A DNA stretch of 64,000 nt from CAWBUW01 sp963792075. Lineage in GTDB: Bacteria; Chloroflexota; Anaerolineae; Anaerolineales; UBA4823. The notes below the pieces were generated by a model that did not search any database, was not told the origin of the DNA, and saw only the letters and a program-made list of their open reading frames with translations. The stretch spans positions 1,550,001 through 1,614,000 of the forward strand of contig CAWBUW010000012.1 of NCBI GenBank assembly GCA_963792075.1. The letters run 5' to 3'. Position 1 is the stretch's first letter. Each line of letters starts with the position of its first letter. A program made the position numbers and the translations under genes. Positions 31,970 through 41,480 of this stretch are shown here, one piece after another.

Positions 31970-33361
31970 TTATTCCTGAACGTCTGCCAGGGATGGCAGC
32001 GGTCCGGCAGAATGATCCGGGGTGTCTGTGGCGCTGGGGCCGGCCTGGGCATATTTTCTCAACAGGTAAATGGTAGCCCAGACGAGCAGGCCGTATAGCA
32101 GCACGTACCCGATCAAGGAGACCCACAGCATACCGGGGGTGACGTTGGGCGAGACGCCTTGATCCAGCTTGACCAGGCCAAACACTACCCAGGGATAGCG
32201 TCCCACCTCGGTCATCAACCAGCCGGAGGTATTGGCCAAATAAGGGAGCAGGAAAGTCCAGGGCAGCAGCCGCACGATGCGGTTGGGCCTGTCAAGCCTG
32301 TCGCCTCTTAACAAATAGAGGGCATACAGCGCCAGCACGACCATGAGCGTCCCCGCCCCGGCCATCATGCGAAACGACCAATACGGGATGATGGCGGGCG
32401 GTATGTAGTTCCCTGGGCCGTACTTGGCCTCGTACTCGGCCTGTAGCTGGTTCATGCCTTTGACCTCACCGGTCAGTTGGTTGTAAGACAGCAGGCTGAG
32501 CGCGTAAGGCAGGCGGATGGCGAAGACCTGGTGGCGTCCTTCCAGGTCCCCGATGGTGAAGATCGAGAAAGAAGCCGGGTCTTCCGATTCCCATAACGCC
32601 TCGGCGGCCGCCATTTTCATCGGCTGGGTGCGCACCATGTGCTGCGCCTGGGCGTGCCCGTTGAGTACGATCAGCACGGTGAATATCGTCGCAAAGATGG
32701 CTGCCATTTGGAACGAGCGCCGGAACAGGTCCACTTCATTCTTGCGGAGCAGGTGGTAGACGCTGATGCTCAGTACGAAAAAGGAAGCCGTGACCAGGCC
32801 CGCTGAAATCACGTGCGGGAACTGGTTCCAGATGTTTGGGTTGAACACCACAGCGGAGAAATTGGTCATCTCGGCCCGGCCATTGACGACGGCGTAGCCG
32901 ACAGGCTCCTGCATGAAGGAGTTGGCGATCAGGATCCACAGGGCAGAGACGATAGACCCGATGGCGACCAGCCAGATCGCAACGGCGTGCAGCGGCTTGG
33001 AGAGCTTATCCCAGCCAAAGAGCCAGACGCCCAGGAAGGTGGACTCCAGGAAAAATGCCAGCAGGGCTTCGATGGCCAGCGGTGCGCCGAAGATATCGCC
33101 CACGAAGCGGGAATACTCAGACCAGTTCATGCCAAACTGAAATTCCTGCACGATGCCGGTGACCACGCCAATGGCAAAATTGATCAGGAACAGCTTGCCC
33201 CAGAACTTGGTCATCCGTTTGTACACATCCTGCCCGGTGCGCACATAAAAAGTTTCCATGATGGCGACCAGGAGGGAAAGCCCCAACGTGAGCGGCACGA
33301 AGAAGAAGTGGTAGATCGTCGTCAGGGCAAATTGCAGGCGAGCGAGTGCTAAACCGTCCAT
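31970..33361 (-). CDS. cydA: Cytochrome bd ubiquinol oxidase subunit I
   Basis: The 463-residue protein has the heme b595/d axial His near residue 19 (ALTTIYHFFFVPLTLG), GMNWSEYSRFVGDIFGAPLAIEALLAFFLEST in shorter conserved blocks, and SGWLMTEVGRYPW near 400. The quinol-binding Q-loop is of the short type. It lowers oxygen while oxidising quinol without pumping protons. AGGAGG is about 12 bp before the ATG. First gene of cydA-cydB-cydDC. Confidence 0.95.
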   Translation of the reverse strand: MDGLALARLQFALTTIYHFFFVPLTLGLSLLVAIMETFYVRTGQDVYKRMTKFWGKLFLINFAIGVVTGIVQEFQFGMNWSEYSRFVGDIFGAPLAIEALLAFFLESTFLGVWLFGWDKLSKPLHAVAIWLVAIGSIVSALWILIANSFMQEPVGYAVVNGRAEMTNFSAVVFNPNIWNQFPHVISAGLVTASFFVLSISVYHLLRKNEVDLFRRSFQMAAIFATIFTVLIVLNGHAQAQHMVRTQPMKMAAAEALWESEDPASFSIFTIGDLEGRHQVFAIRLPYALSLLSYNQLTGEVKGMNQLQAEYEAKYGPGNYIPPAIIPYWSFRMMAGAGTLMVVLALYALYLLRGDRLDRPNRIVRLLPWTFLLPYLANTSGWLMTEVGRYPWVVFGLVKLDQGVSPNVTPGMLWVSLIGYVLLYGLLVWATIYLLRKYAQAGPSATDTPDHSAGPLPSLADVQE

Positions 33362-33480
33362 AGGGTGTCGTTGCCTCCTTGTGATACCTTGAACTTTGCA
33401 GATAATTGTACCAATAATTTGAGTTTAGATGGTTTGGGGGTTCACAGGCTGTCCAAAAAGAAACAAAGTGATTAATATAC

Positions 33481-33521
33481 GTACCTGCGGGGGTGGCGCG
33501 AAGCGCCACCCCCGCAGGTAC
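33481..33521. repeat. Perfect 19-bp inverted repeat
   Basis: Arms 33481-33499 and 33503-33521 surround loop GAA (core GGTGGCGC-GAA-GCGCCACC). It lies between cydA (start 33361) and the lipoprotein gene ending at 33539, so it may terminate the latter. Confidence 0.7.
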
Positions 33522-33538
33522 ACCTCCCAGCCTTCCAC

Positions 33539-34726
33539 TCACTTTTGAAGTAAAACTACCCACAGGTAATGTATATAGGTATTGGGCGTCCCCCACCAAA
33601 AAGCAATCTTATCTCTGCCGGGAGCAACCGCGAAGTCACAAACCCTACCCGTACTGGAGGCAGTGACAATAAGGGGACAGAGATCATAAGCATCTAAGAG
33701 CGTATGATCGAATATCGTAGAATTCGTCCCGCTTACTGTGTCATAGGCGCGCAAAAATTGTATTGGGTCCCCATCGATCGGGCCAGACCAGTAATACAGC
33801 CATTGGCTGTCCATAGACCATTGCCACCCGACGCCAAATTCGGGGATCGTCGTCGCACGCCAATCGACCAAAGAAAATAGTTGGAGATAGGCATCCGGAA
33901 GACCATACCCCACCACAGTTGTACCGTCCGGCGACAGGATAGCTCCGTTAGAAATGCTAAGCCCGGTTTCATTCTCATCGAGCTCTGCTATCTCACCCGA
34001 TTGAATTCCCAAGAAGTATCTCGGGCTGCCTCCTTCATTGGCTAGAGTAAACAATGCTACCGTCTCGTCTCCATTCCATTGCACATCGCCAAGCCCACCC
34101 GGGATACCCTGAAGCAAACGCTGCTTGCTCATATCCTGATTGTCACTGAGCCAGATGTCAAAAATGCCAGATCCATACGGGTGTGCTGTTGCGACGGCAA
34201 CATCACTGATCGTATATCGCCCACTGGGCGAGGTGTGCCGGTTCTGCCTGTAGCAGGCTGGCGCTACGTCAAGCGCAGTTTCCCGGCCGGAGGCAATATC
34301 GTAAGCGGTCCATTTCAGATCCTCAACCCAGGGGTGTTCCACAGCAGTGATCGAATAGTACAATGTGCTGCCATCGCCGGACCAGCAAGCGTCCCAGAAG
34401 GTAAGATATATATTATCTTCATCGTACTCAACCTTTGTGATCAGTCTTGCTTCCATCTCCGGCAGCGGGGTTGGCGTTATGGTAGCGGTTGGAGTTGGCG
34501 ATCGCGTTTCGGTCGAGGTCCGCGAGGGCGTCATCGTTGGCGCTGTTGTTCGAGCGGCTGTGGAACGCGGCGTGAATGTGCTCGTGAAGCCCGCCGCAAC
34601 TTGTGTCGCGACAGGGACTGTCAGAGTTTGGAGCTGCGTGACTCGACTGGACGAACATGCTGCTGCGATGAGCATCGCCAGCAATGTGCAACAGAACGCA
34701 ATTGATTTGGAAAGATGTGTACACAT
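33539..34726 (-). CDS. Lipoprotein with TolB/WD40-like propeller
   Basis: The 395-residue protein has a lipobox LIAAACSSS (Cys near 24), a Thr/Ser/Pro-rich linker (about 40-90) and a beta-propeller-like domain with blades such as FWDACWSGDGSTLYYS, DVQWNGDETVALF and ISNGAILSPDGTTVVGYG. ATG 34726 is preferred over the Met at 34747 because it places a normal signal peptide at the N-terminus. The function is unknown. Codon use is more AT-rich than in the cyd operon, like the rest of the island downstream. Confidence 0.65.
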   Translation of the reverse strand: MCTHLSKSIAFCCTLLAMLIAAACSSSRVTQLQTLTVPVATQVAAGFTSTFTPRSTAARTTAPTMTPSRTSTETRSPTPTATITPTPLPEMEARLITKVEYDEDNIYLTFWDACWSGDGSTLYYSITAVEHPWVEDLKWTAYDIASGRETALDVAPACYRQNRHTSPSGRYTISDVAVATAHPYGSGIFDIWLSDNQDMSKQRLLQGIPGGLGDVQWNGDETVALFTLANEGGSPRYFLGIQSGEIAELDENETGLSISNGAILSPDGTTVVGYGLPDAYLQLFSLVDWRATTIPEFGVGWQWSMDSQWLYYWSGPIDGDPIQFLRAYDTVSGTNSTIFDHTLLDAYDLCPLIVTASSTGRVCDFAVAPGRDKIAFWWGTPNTYIHYLWVVLLQK

Positions 34727-34794
34727 ATGCTCCGCCTGTATTTGCAATCACACGGACGATCAATCCAGCAGGCTGCTATCTACCGAAAGGCCAG

Positions 34795-34998
34795 CTATTG
34801 GGGTGGTCTGGGATGGGGCACCCCATAATACCATTCATCGGTGAACTCAATGCCGGTTATGTCAGGGCACTCTACCCAGAAAGAGGAGAAGCCATTGCCC
34901 GAGGAAGTATCGAAAGATGTCATCGCGAATGCATTGTAACCTGGATAGTATGGTTCCTTGTTGGCGATTAGATAGAGCTGTAGGGAAGATTTGAATTT
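34795..34998 (-). pseudogene. C-terminal gene fragment, unknown
   Basis: A 67-codon frame between a TAA at 34999 and a TAG at 34795 reads like a real protein end (PYYPGYNAFAMTSFDTS, then GIEFTDEWYYGVPHP), but has no start or ribosome binding site. It lies in the 380-bp gap between the lipoprotein gene and the putative immunity gene. Family not recognised. Confidence 0.4.
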
Positions 34999-35104
34999 TT
35001 AAATTGTTTCTATCGATAAATCCACTGATAAGGTGTTGACTTAGAAATATTAGCCCGGGAGAAAGCTAATTGATTACTTGTCGCCCTCCTTTGTTAGATA
35101 TTCC

Positions 35105-35677
35105 TCAAATTGAGAATTCTACTGCTTTGGCTACAGTTTCCAGTTCCCATAACATTTCTGTTGATGGAGGTAATTGGGTTGAGTAAAGCACAACTGACAA
35201 GAACTCATGATATTGAGTTTCTATTGTGCACATAACACCTTTTTCAATAATATTGTCGGGTGATCCACATACGACTTGAAACTCGTTTGCAATTGGACTG
35301 CGATAATCAAAACCATCAGCCGGTTTATAGATCAGGTTAAATGGATTATATTGATCTCGTGAAAAGTCGTGATCATTATATGAATTTCTTGCATCTGATT
35401 CGCTTGCAAACAATACAACTATATGGGAAACGCTGGATACTTCATGACGTATCTCCACTTCGCTGGTTTCTAAAGACTTTCTAAATCCAAATGTATTAGC
35501 AGGGAAACTCTTTGGATCCGCAGTGACTGTCCAATGTGATCCTAGAAGATCGGGGCTTATCAGTAGGTCAAGAACAGTAAATGGTCGTTTTGGCATCGGC
35601 ATAGAAGATTCACATGCAACCAAAACGAATAACAACAAAATTATAGCTTTTTTCAGTGGAAGCGGTTTTTTTCTCAT
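35105..35677 (-). CDS. Lipoprotein, candidate immunity protein
   Basis: The 190-residue protein has a lipoprotein signal (LLLFVLVACESS) and a soluble domain I do not recognise. Its ATG (35677) overlaps the TGA of the RHS tip gene by 4 bp, the usual arrangement for a toxin and its immunity protein. The sequence is AT-rich like the toxin part. Immunity is inferred only from position. Confidence 0.6.
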   Translation of the reverse strand: MRKKPLPLKKAIILLLFVLVACESSMPMPKRPFTVLDLLISPDLLGSHWTVTADPKSFPANTFGFRKSLETSEVEIRHEVSSVSHIVVLFASESDARNSYNDHDFSRDQYNPFNLIYKPADGFDYRSPIANEFQVVCGSPDNIIEKGVMCTIETQYHEFLSVVLYSTQLPPSTEMLWELETVAKAVEFSI

Positions 35678-36777
35678 TGTTCCATATTTCGCAAAATGAA
35701 CCAAGCACCTGGAAATAAGAATGGTCCTCGATGTTTAATATATAAACCGGACGATCCATCATCGAAAGTACCCGCTGGATAGGGCCATGGGATTTGAAAT
35801 GCAGGATTTATCGGTGAAGCTGGCTCTCCTTTATCAATTGATGGATGTGCGGCTAACGCTGCTCTGAGTATGTATTTATTAACTTCCCCTCCTCCTGACA
35901 GTTTGTATATATCAAATCCTGCCTCTATAAACTCATAATCAGAAATAGAGTCTGCACCGCTACAAAATTCCCCATTAGTGGCAAAATCCGCCCCGCAATG
36001 CAAGATGTATTTATCAAAACCAACGTATACACCTAAATAACCAAAATGAATATTCGCTGGAACTTCGAAACTGTACCAGTCATCAACCAGTTTTATACTT
36101 CTGCCAATATTTTTAAGAATACCCTGTTTGAAATCCCATATTGCATGGGTTTTAACAACATCCCACCAGGTCACTATTGCTAATCCTTGCGATACTGGAT
36201 CTTGCCTAAGATTTTCTTTTATATAGCCCGCAATTAAGTTGTAACGGTTCGTGTTAAGCTCGTCAACTAACCATTCAGTAAGATCTGATCGCTCATATTC
36301 ACTACATTCTGGAGTATAACCTGATGGATCTGTATAGCGGAGGGGATTATTTCTGGCGTAGGTGTAACGTTTCCACTCCCAGGGATGGTAAGGGTTTGGT
36401 ACAATTGGATCCGGCTGGATGAACTGGTTAAGATAAGGGCTGTAATGTCTTGCCCGGAGATATACCAGCCCTGCTTCGGTGTCCGTCCATTCCCCGGCAT
36501 ACCCATACGGGCTCTGCCCTGCGCCGCCCTGGCTCAGGATTTCACCATATGGCTGGTAGGTCTCCACCAGCGTCACACTGCCGCTGGCACCCGCCAGTTG
36601 CCGCACGGAACCAAGCGCATCCGGCAGGAAATACTCCGGGGTCGTCCCCGTGTACTGAACGATACGCCCGTTCCCATACAGGTAGGTGTGCGTCCCGTCC
36701 GAGAGCACCTGCATCAGGCCTCCTGCCATATCCAGCGTGTAGGTCGTAGTCACGCCTGAAAAGCAAGCCGGTAGCAT
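35674..36777 (-). CDS. Orphan RHS tip with Ntox44-like toxin domain
   Basis: The frame begins abruptly in an RHS core at VTTTYTLDMAGG and continues through EYFLPDALGSVRQL, GQSPYGYAGEWTD, the terminal core motif YLRARHYSPYLNQFIQPDP and NNPLRYTDPSG. After it, a unique AT-rich C-terminal domain of about 210 residues contains TWWDVVKTHAIWDFKQ, PANIHFGYLGVYVGF and a late Asp/Ile-rich part, resembling polymorphic toxin type 44. The N-terminal 10 residues are random. The 5' part of RHS is missing, so the protein is probably not delivered or even translated as such. An IS630-type element lies 95 bp upstream. Confidence 0.6.
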   Translation of the reverse strand: MLPACFSGVTTTYTLDMAGGLMQVLSDGTHTYLYGNGRIVQYTGTTPEYFLPDALGSVRQLAGASGSVTLVETYQPYGEILSQGGAGQSPYGYAGEWTDTEAGLVYLRARHYSPYLNQFIQPDPIVPNPYHPWEWKRYTYARNNPLRYTDPSGYTPECSEYERSDLTEWLVDELNTNRYNLIAGYIKENLRQDPVSQGLAIVTWWDVVKTHAIWDFKQGILKNIGRSIKLVDDWYSFEVPANIHFGYLGVYVGFDKYILHCGADFATNGEFCSGADSISDYEFIEAGFDIYKLSGGGEVNKYILRAALAAHPSIDKGEPASPINPAFQIPWPYPAGTFDDGSSGLYIKHRGPFLFPGAWFILRNMEQ

Positions 36778-36882
36778 TGAGGAACGCCAGGTTGCCGTAA
36801 ATAGTCTGTTGAATGACTACTTGAAATCGATTAATTCGCTCCTCCACGCGGCATTATTACCAGTGTGCTACTAAGTAGTCCG

Positions 36883-37392
36883 TCATAAGTCTTTAGAAAC
36901 ATGGAATTTTAGGTCTGATGTCGTGCGGTTTTGAGCAGTCAATAATTTTTCAGCGGCTTTCACAACTTCCTCGATATTATCCTGGAGTTTGTTCGCACAG
37001 GCATGGTCTTTCAGATATCGCCAAAAAAGTTCAATTGGATTCAGATCAGAACAATACGGTGGCAGCCAGATGATCGCAACTCGGTGCTCAAACAAGCTCA
37101 AAGCCGCTAATGCTGAGGCACTTTTATGGTAAGCAGCATTGTCCATCACCAAAACCACGCGCTTGCTCGGATACTGCTTCACCAACAGTTCTTCCAAAAA
37201 GCAGATGAAGGTGGCGCTGTTCTTTGTCATGGCAGTCGTCCAGGTGATGGTGTCTTCCAGCCAGTTGTAACCTCCAAAGATATGCCGTTTCTGCTTTTCG
37301 CCGGGACGGGTAGCTGGGATCCGTCTCTGTTGTCCTCGCTTCATCCAGCACGCTCGCAGCGGCGGATCCAAGGTTACGGTTGTTTCGTCCAC
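36883..37392 (-). CDS. IS630-type transposase, DDE catalytic part
   Basis: This frame carries the DDE triad: VFVDETTVT (first Asp, read after the frameshift), VLVMDNAAYHK (second Asp) and DLNPIELFWRYLK (Glu). It has no good start of its own. It is read by -1 slippage at the A-run about 37428-37434 of the upstream frame (TTGAAAAAAAGACC), giving KKTLGDDFALVFVDE. Confidence 0.85.
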   Translation of the reverse strand: MDETTVTLDPPLRACWMKRGQQRRIPATRPGEKQKRHIFGGYNWLEDTITWTTAMTKNSATFICFLEELLVKQYPSKRVVLVMDNAAYHKSASALAALSLFEHRVAIIWLPPYCSDLNPIELFWRYLKDHACANKLQDNIEEVVKAAEKLLTAQNRTTSDLKFHVSKDL

Positions 37393-37949
37393 AAAGACGA
37401 GTGCGAAATCGTCTCCGAGGGTCTTTTTTTCAACTCCTCCAACAGATCTGCCGCTTTTTCCTTGGCATCCTTGTCCTGCAAATGGCCCAAGTCGTATTTT
37501 GGGCGACGATACCGATATCCTTTACGTTTCAACAAGGCTCGAAAACGGCTTTCACTCAGACTGATGCCAGTTCTCTTCTCCAGGTGGGCGCGTAAGCGAT
37601 CAATGGTCCAGATTACAAAGTCGTATCCCAATTCAGATGGCTCTTTTTCGATCACTTCCAGTAAAGCCGCTGTATATTCATCATCGGCTTTCAGCGGTCG
37701 CCCACTTTTGTGCTTGTTGGCCAGCCCCTCTACACCACCGCTGCGCCAACGATCATACCAACCGTATATGGTAGGTTTGCTGACAGCCTGCATTTCAGCA
37801 ATCTGCTCTGGCTTATGACCCAGATGGAGGAGGCGAATCACTGTACACCTTTGACGCACTTCTGGACGTTTGTCTCGGTGAATGGCGGTTTCCACCGCTA
37901 TCAATTCTTGTTCTGTAAGGTGATAATCTCGGGCTTTTGGCATGTCCAC
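37374..37949 (-). CDS. IS630-type transposase, N-terminal HTH part
   Basis: The 191-residue frame contains two helix-turn-helix regions (QIAEMQAVSKPTIYGWYDRW and RAHLEKRTGISLSESRFRAL), typical of the DNA-binding half of IS630/Tc1-like transposases. It ends 18 bp inside the DDE frame; -1 frameshifting should produce the full enzyme. Confidence 0.85.
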   Translation of the reverse strand: MDMPKARDYHLTEQELIAVETAIHRDKRPEVRQRCTVIRLLHLGHKPEQIAEMQAVSKPTIYGWYDRWRSGGVEGLANKHKSGRPLKADDEYTAALLEVIEKEPSELGYDFVIWTIDRLRAHLEKRTGISLSESRFRALLKRKGYRYRRPKYDLGHLQDKDAKEKAADLLEELKKRPSETISHSSLWTKQP

Positions 37950-38002
37950 AGTTTATCACGTTTGTTAAAGTACATTCGACTGATTACTTAATCATCCCTT
38001 TA

Positions 38003-38254
38003 TCACTCTTCTGTATATTTCCTGATCTCATTCAAAATCGAATTTGGCAAAACTGCAAGAGCAATGGTCATTCCCAATATAAATGCCTCAAGTTCGGGCT
38101 TAGTATCAGTAGCAATGAGAAGGCGATCACCTGCGAATGCTTTCCACTGCTCACCAACTTGCCTCCAGCTAATATTCCAGGAGAGACTGTTTAGGAACTT
38201 GATACTTTCTGAAGTGTTGCTAGGAATATAATTAAGCCAATCACTTTCGAACAT
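38003..38254 (-). CDS. Small protein, candidate immunity for ART toxin tip
   Basis: The 83-residue acidic protein begins at ATG 38254, preceded by AGAGGTG 5 bp upstream; a GTG at 38263 is the alternative. It lies 21 bp after the ADP-ribosyltransferase tip. No family is recognised. Size, AT-rich sequence and position fit an immunity protein. Confidence 0.6.
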   Translation of the reverse strand: MFESDWLNYIPSNTSESIKFLNSLSWNISWRQVGEQWKAFAGDRLLIATDTKPELEAFILGMTIALAVLPNSILNEIRKYTEE

Positions 38255-38275
38255 GTGTTTCACCTCTGAATTATG

Positions 38276-39091
38276 CTATTTGATAAATGGTACAGCTCCC
38301 CAATTTTCTAATCTACCTTGAATAGACAACGGAGTTTCACTCCTATTGAGGTAAATATATTTCCCCCCGTAGGTCTGTGAGTACACAGAAGACACATTTA
38401 TGACAGGGAGACCAGCCACATTCACCATCACATAGTGAGTAACACGACCACTTAGCCAGGGCATGTTAAAGATAGCCCGACTGAGTTGACCTGCACTTCC
38501 AGAAGCAGCCTCGATTGGAGAGATATCCGTGAAATACTGGCCATGTCCAAAAGCTGCACGTTCGTCGTCAGCCAATGATGGATTGATGGCTTGTGATATT
38601 ACAATCCCAGCTACGCCAGCTTGATCACTGTAGTGATAGAGTATCCACTTTGGTTCAGGTGTTTCTGTAACCTTTGGTATTGGGTTTGGCCAAGATGGAA
38701 ATGGGAATAGCTGCGTTCCTGGATTAGTCCGTTGACCCTTGGTATAAAGTTCTTCGATGTAGTTACATGATCTCTCTACTTCCTGAGCAACATCTGGAGC
38801 AAGTTGGGCGGAAATGATAGCCATCAATCCTGCTGTCCCCAGTAATGCTATACATCCACCTAATGCTACTGGTTCACCAATGAAAGTGGGTTCAGCTATG
38901 GCTAACATTACCAGTCCAATACAATCTCCAATAGGATCCTTTCCGGTCGGATCCACGAAATTAATCGGATTTGCCTCAACGTAGTTCCAACCATTTAGTG
39001 ACAGTGGTCTGGTATAATCGCCTTGCCAAGTATCTTTCGAGATAAACCTTCCAGTTTCCATCGAATACCATCGTGAGCGCAGATACTGCAA
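38276..39091 (-). CDS. RHS tip 2 C-terminal toxin, ART-HYD1-like
   Basis: The frame starts at the end of an RHS core (YLRSRWYSMETGRFISKD, NPINFVDPTGKDP). A hydrophobic helix pair (about 60-100) follows, then a domain with LYHYSDQAGVAGIV, GHGQYFTDISP and VTHYVMVNVAG. This matches the ART-HYD1 class of ADP-ribosyltransferase toxins (His-Tyr-Asp signature). It is separated from its RHS core piece (39093-39398) by a one-base frameshift, so the toxin has no natural start codon; the ORF Met is internal. Confidence 0.65.
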   Translation of the reverse strand: MQYLRSRWYSMETGRFISKDTWQGDYTRPLSLNGWNYVEANPINFVDPTGKDPIGDCIGLVMLAIAEPTFIGEPVALGGCIALLGTAGLMAIISAQLAPDVAQEVERSCNYIEELYTKGQRTNPGTQLFPFPSWPNPIPKVTETPEPKWILYHYSDQAGVAGIVISQAINPSLADDERAAFGHGQYFTDISPIEAASGSAGQLSRAIFNMPWLSGRVTHYVMVNVAGLPVINVSSVYSQTYGGKYIYLNRSETPLSIQGRLENWGAVPFIK

Positions 39092-39092
39092 C

Positions 39093-39398
39093 TTAATGTA
39101 ACTGTCCGTCCATTCCCCCGTATACCCATACGGGCTTTGCCCTGTCGCCGGCCTGGCTCAGGATTTCACCGTATGGCTGGTAGGTCTGCGCCAGCATGAT
39201 CTCCCCGCTGCCGTCCGTGATCTGCCGCACCGAGCCGAGCGCATCGGTCAGGAAGTATTCTGCGCCGCTCGCACCGCCCTGCGATAACCGGTCCAGGCCG
39301 TACACGTAGCGGCTGCCATCGTCCCCCGCCAGCACCTGCGTCAGGCCGGAATTCAAGTCCAGGGTGTAAGAGGTTGTCACAAACCTCACCGAGATCAT
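39093..39398 (-). pseudogene. RHS core fragment of tip 2, frameshifted
   Basis: This frame begins at the same core position as tip 1 (VTTSYTLDLNSG), then EYFLTDALGSVRQI and QPYGEILSQ. An extra base near 39145 shifts the frame before the conserved GQSPYGY; correcting it joins the frame to the ART toxin at 38276-39091. The 5' RHS part is missing and its upstream end overlaps the stop of the propeller pseudogene. Confidence 0.65.
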
Positions 39399-41443
39399 CT
39401 ATACTGATATTGAAATAATCCTGAGGCAGTCGCAATCCATATAACCCCAGTTTCATCTATTTTTATGCCATGATCATATAATTCCGCCGAACCCGACAAA
39501 CCAGGGTACAGGATAAGATTTGACATGCCGTCCTTGTACCGAAATAATCCATGAGTAGTGGTCACCCAAAGCGCTCCCCACGGATCAATCGCCAAACGAC
39601 GAAAACACCCCGTATTCTTATCCGAATAGGCTTTTATAACCCATTTTCCATTTCTCAATTGAGCCAGCCCCTCACATGAGCTGGCCCAAACGCTGCCATC
39701 CGCCGCGACTACTAAGCCAAGCACCACATTTCCAGGCAAGCCTTCCAACCGTGTATTGAATTTCCAATGCCCATTCGACCTGATGTAAACCCCATTATCG
39801 GTAGCGAAATACAATGCGCCGTCGCCTGCCAGGCGAACCGCATAAACTTCTTTCCCATCCAATGAAGGCAGGGTTTGCCATTTGCCCTGCGCAAACTCCA
39901 TCACACCCTGCTCATTTCCTGCAAAGATGCTACCGGCAAGCCTATCTGAGATGAAGTAGATCGTGCTGAACTGAGAATAACCTACTTTCGGATCATCAAG
40001 ATACGTTTCCCAGAGCTTCCCATCAAAATACGCAAGGCCTTCAAACGTATCCACCCAAAAGGTTCCATCTGGCTCCAGATTTACAGCCAACGCGCCTCCT
40101 GTCAAATCACCATATTCCGCGAATGTTTTCCATTTGCCAGAGTTGAACAAAGAAACACCCTGGTAAAGGTGGGAAAGGATGATACGGGTATTTTCTCCCC
40201 CACCCGTTACATCCATATCAGAGATATCATTCGTCAATAATTCATCGCGGGTTTGGAGAACTTGCCATTTTTTATTCACGTAACGCGAAAGGCCATAACG
40301 ATAGGAGCCACACCAGACGCTGCCATCAGCTCCGATCTCGATCGCAGTAACTTCGTTGTCCACCAGTCCATCTTTGGTGGTGAACGAGGTCCATCGCCGT
40401 TTTCGTAACGATATAAACTCGTAATAGGGGCGCCTTCACGAAACGCCTGTTCTGGTTCTTGGTAAAAAGGGCCTTGAACACCCATAGCCATACCAACCCA
40501 AACGACGCCTTCGGGGCTGATTGCAATCGATTTCACCCACCCAACGCGTGATCCTTTCCAGGGGGTCACATCCTGCTATGAGTTGCCCCTCGATCTAAGC
40601 ACAGCATCTCAGGTGGCTACCCATATATCTCTATTGGGAGCGATAGCGATCGCCGTAATATCGACTCCTGATTTACCATTGAGAGGCTAGATTGCCATTT
40701 TGAGCCATCGTATCGTTCCAGGCCGTACCGGTATGCTCCTCCCCAGAGCGTCTCATTGGGCACGACCGCTATGACGTCAAAAGGCATAGGGACATCGACG
40801 GGTATGAATTTACCGCCGGCGTAGTAAACCGATCCCCACCGTTGTGGCTCATCGCCATAGTCGGCATAGATCCATAAACCGCCATCTGGCGTCGCAGCCA
40901 GGTTAGTGATGGTGTTGCTCGGTAATCCGTCTTCTGTGGTAAAGGTTTTCCATGTTTTACCATCGAAACGGGAAAGGCTTTTGCCAAAGGTTCCGAACCA
41001 GAGAAGCCCGTCATTCGTCTGAGCGATAGAAAGGACGAAGTTCTCCGCTAACCCATCTACTGCCGTGTATTTTACGTATTCGCCGGTCTGAGCGTCCATT
41101 TCACCGCCCCCCCTCCACCTACCGACCAAACGTATCCATCTCGATCTACCAGCAGCTTCTTTATGTAATTCGCATTGGTGTAGGTTTTCCATACCCCGCT
41201 TTCGATATCTGGGCTTTGCGGGGCGCTTTCGGTTGTTTGAACTGGAGGCGTAGAGGTAGAAAGCGGTTTAGCTGAAGGTACGCCGACTGTCGTTGGGGCA
41301 ATTGGCGTGGGGCTAGAAAAAGCGGTGGTTTTCGTTGCAGGCAGTGAAGTAGCCGTTTTTTCATACGCGCTCTTTGAGCCGGCAGGCAGACAGGCTGTCA
41401 ATACAAAAATAAAGCACAGGATGCTTTAATTCTTTTTCCTCAT
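39395..41443 (-). pseudogene. Degraded lipoprotein with regulator-propeller repeats
   Basis: Pieces in three frames form one protein of about 670 residues: lipoprotein start MRKKN then VLTACLPAG, a Pro/Thr linker, then blades such as DGYVWSVGGG, NDGLLWFGTFGKSL, EGVVWVGMAMG, DGSVWCGSYRYGLSRY and DPWGALWVTTTHGLF, the two-component regulator propeller (Reg_prop) type. Lesions: TAA at codon 6, a shift in the seven-C run at 41107-41113, a shift near 40680, stops near 40580-40625 and a shift near 40380. No output domain follows; the 3' end abuts RHS tip 2. Confidence 0.65.
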
Positions 41444-41480
41444 GATTGATGGCCTCGTAACCACCGGTAGTCCATAATCT

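Larger units (their letters stand above)
36872..37990 (-). mobile_element. IS630-family insertion sequence
   Basis: Imperfect terminal inverted repeats begin TAAGTAGTCCGTC at 36872 and TAAGTAATCAGTC on the other strand at 37990, with TA at both ends as expected for IS630-type insertion. It encodes two overlapping transposase frames. The element is about 1.1 kb and lies between RHS tip 1 and the small gene at 38003. Confidence 0.8.

Noticed and set aside
34684..34971. 95-codon plus-strand frame
   Set aside because: It starts inside the antisense of the lipoprotein signal peptide; the minus strand reads more like a protein fragment.
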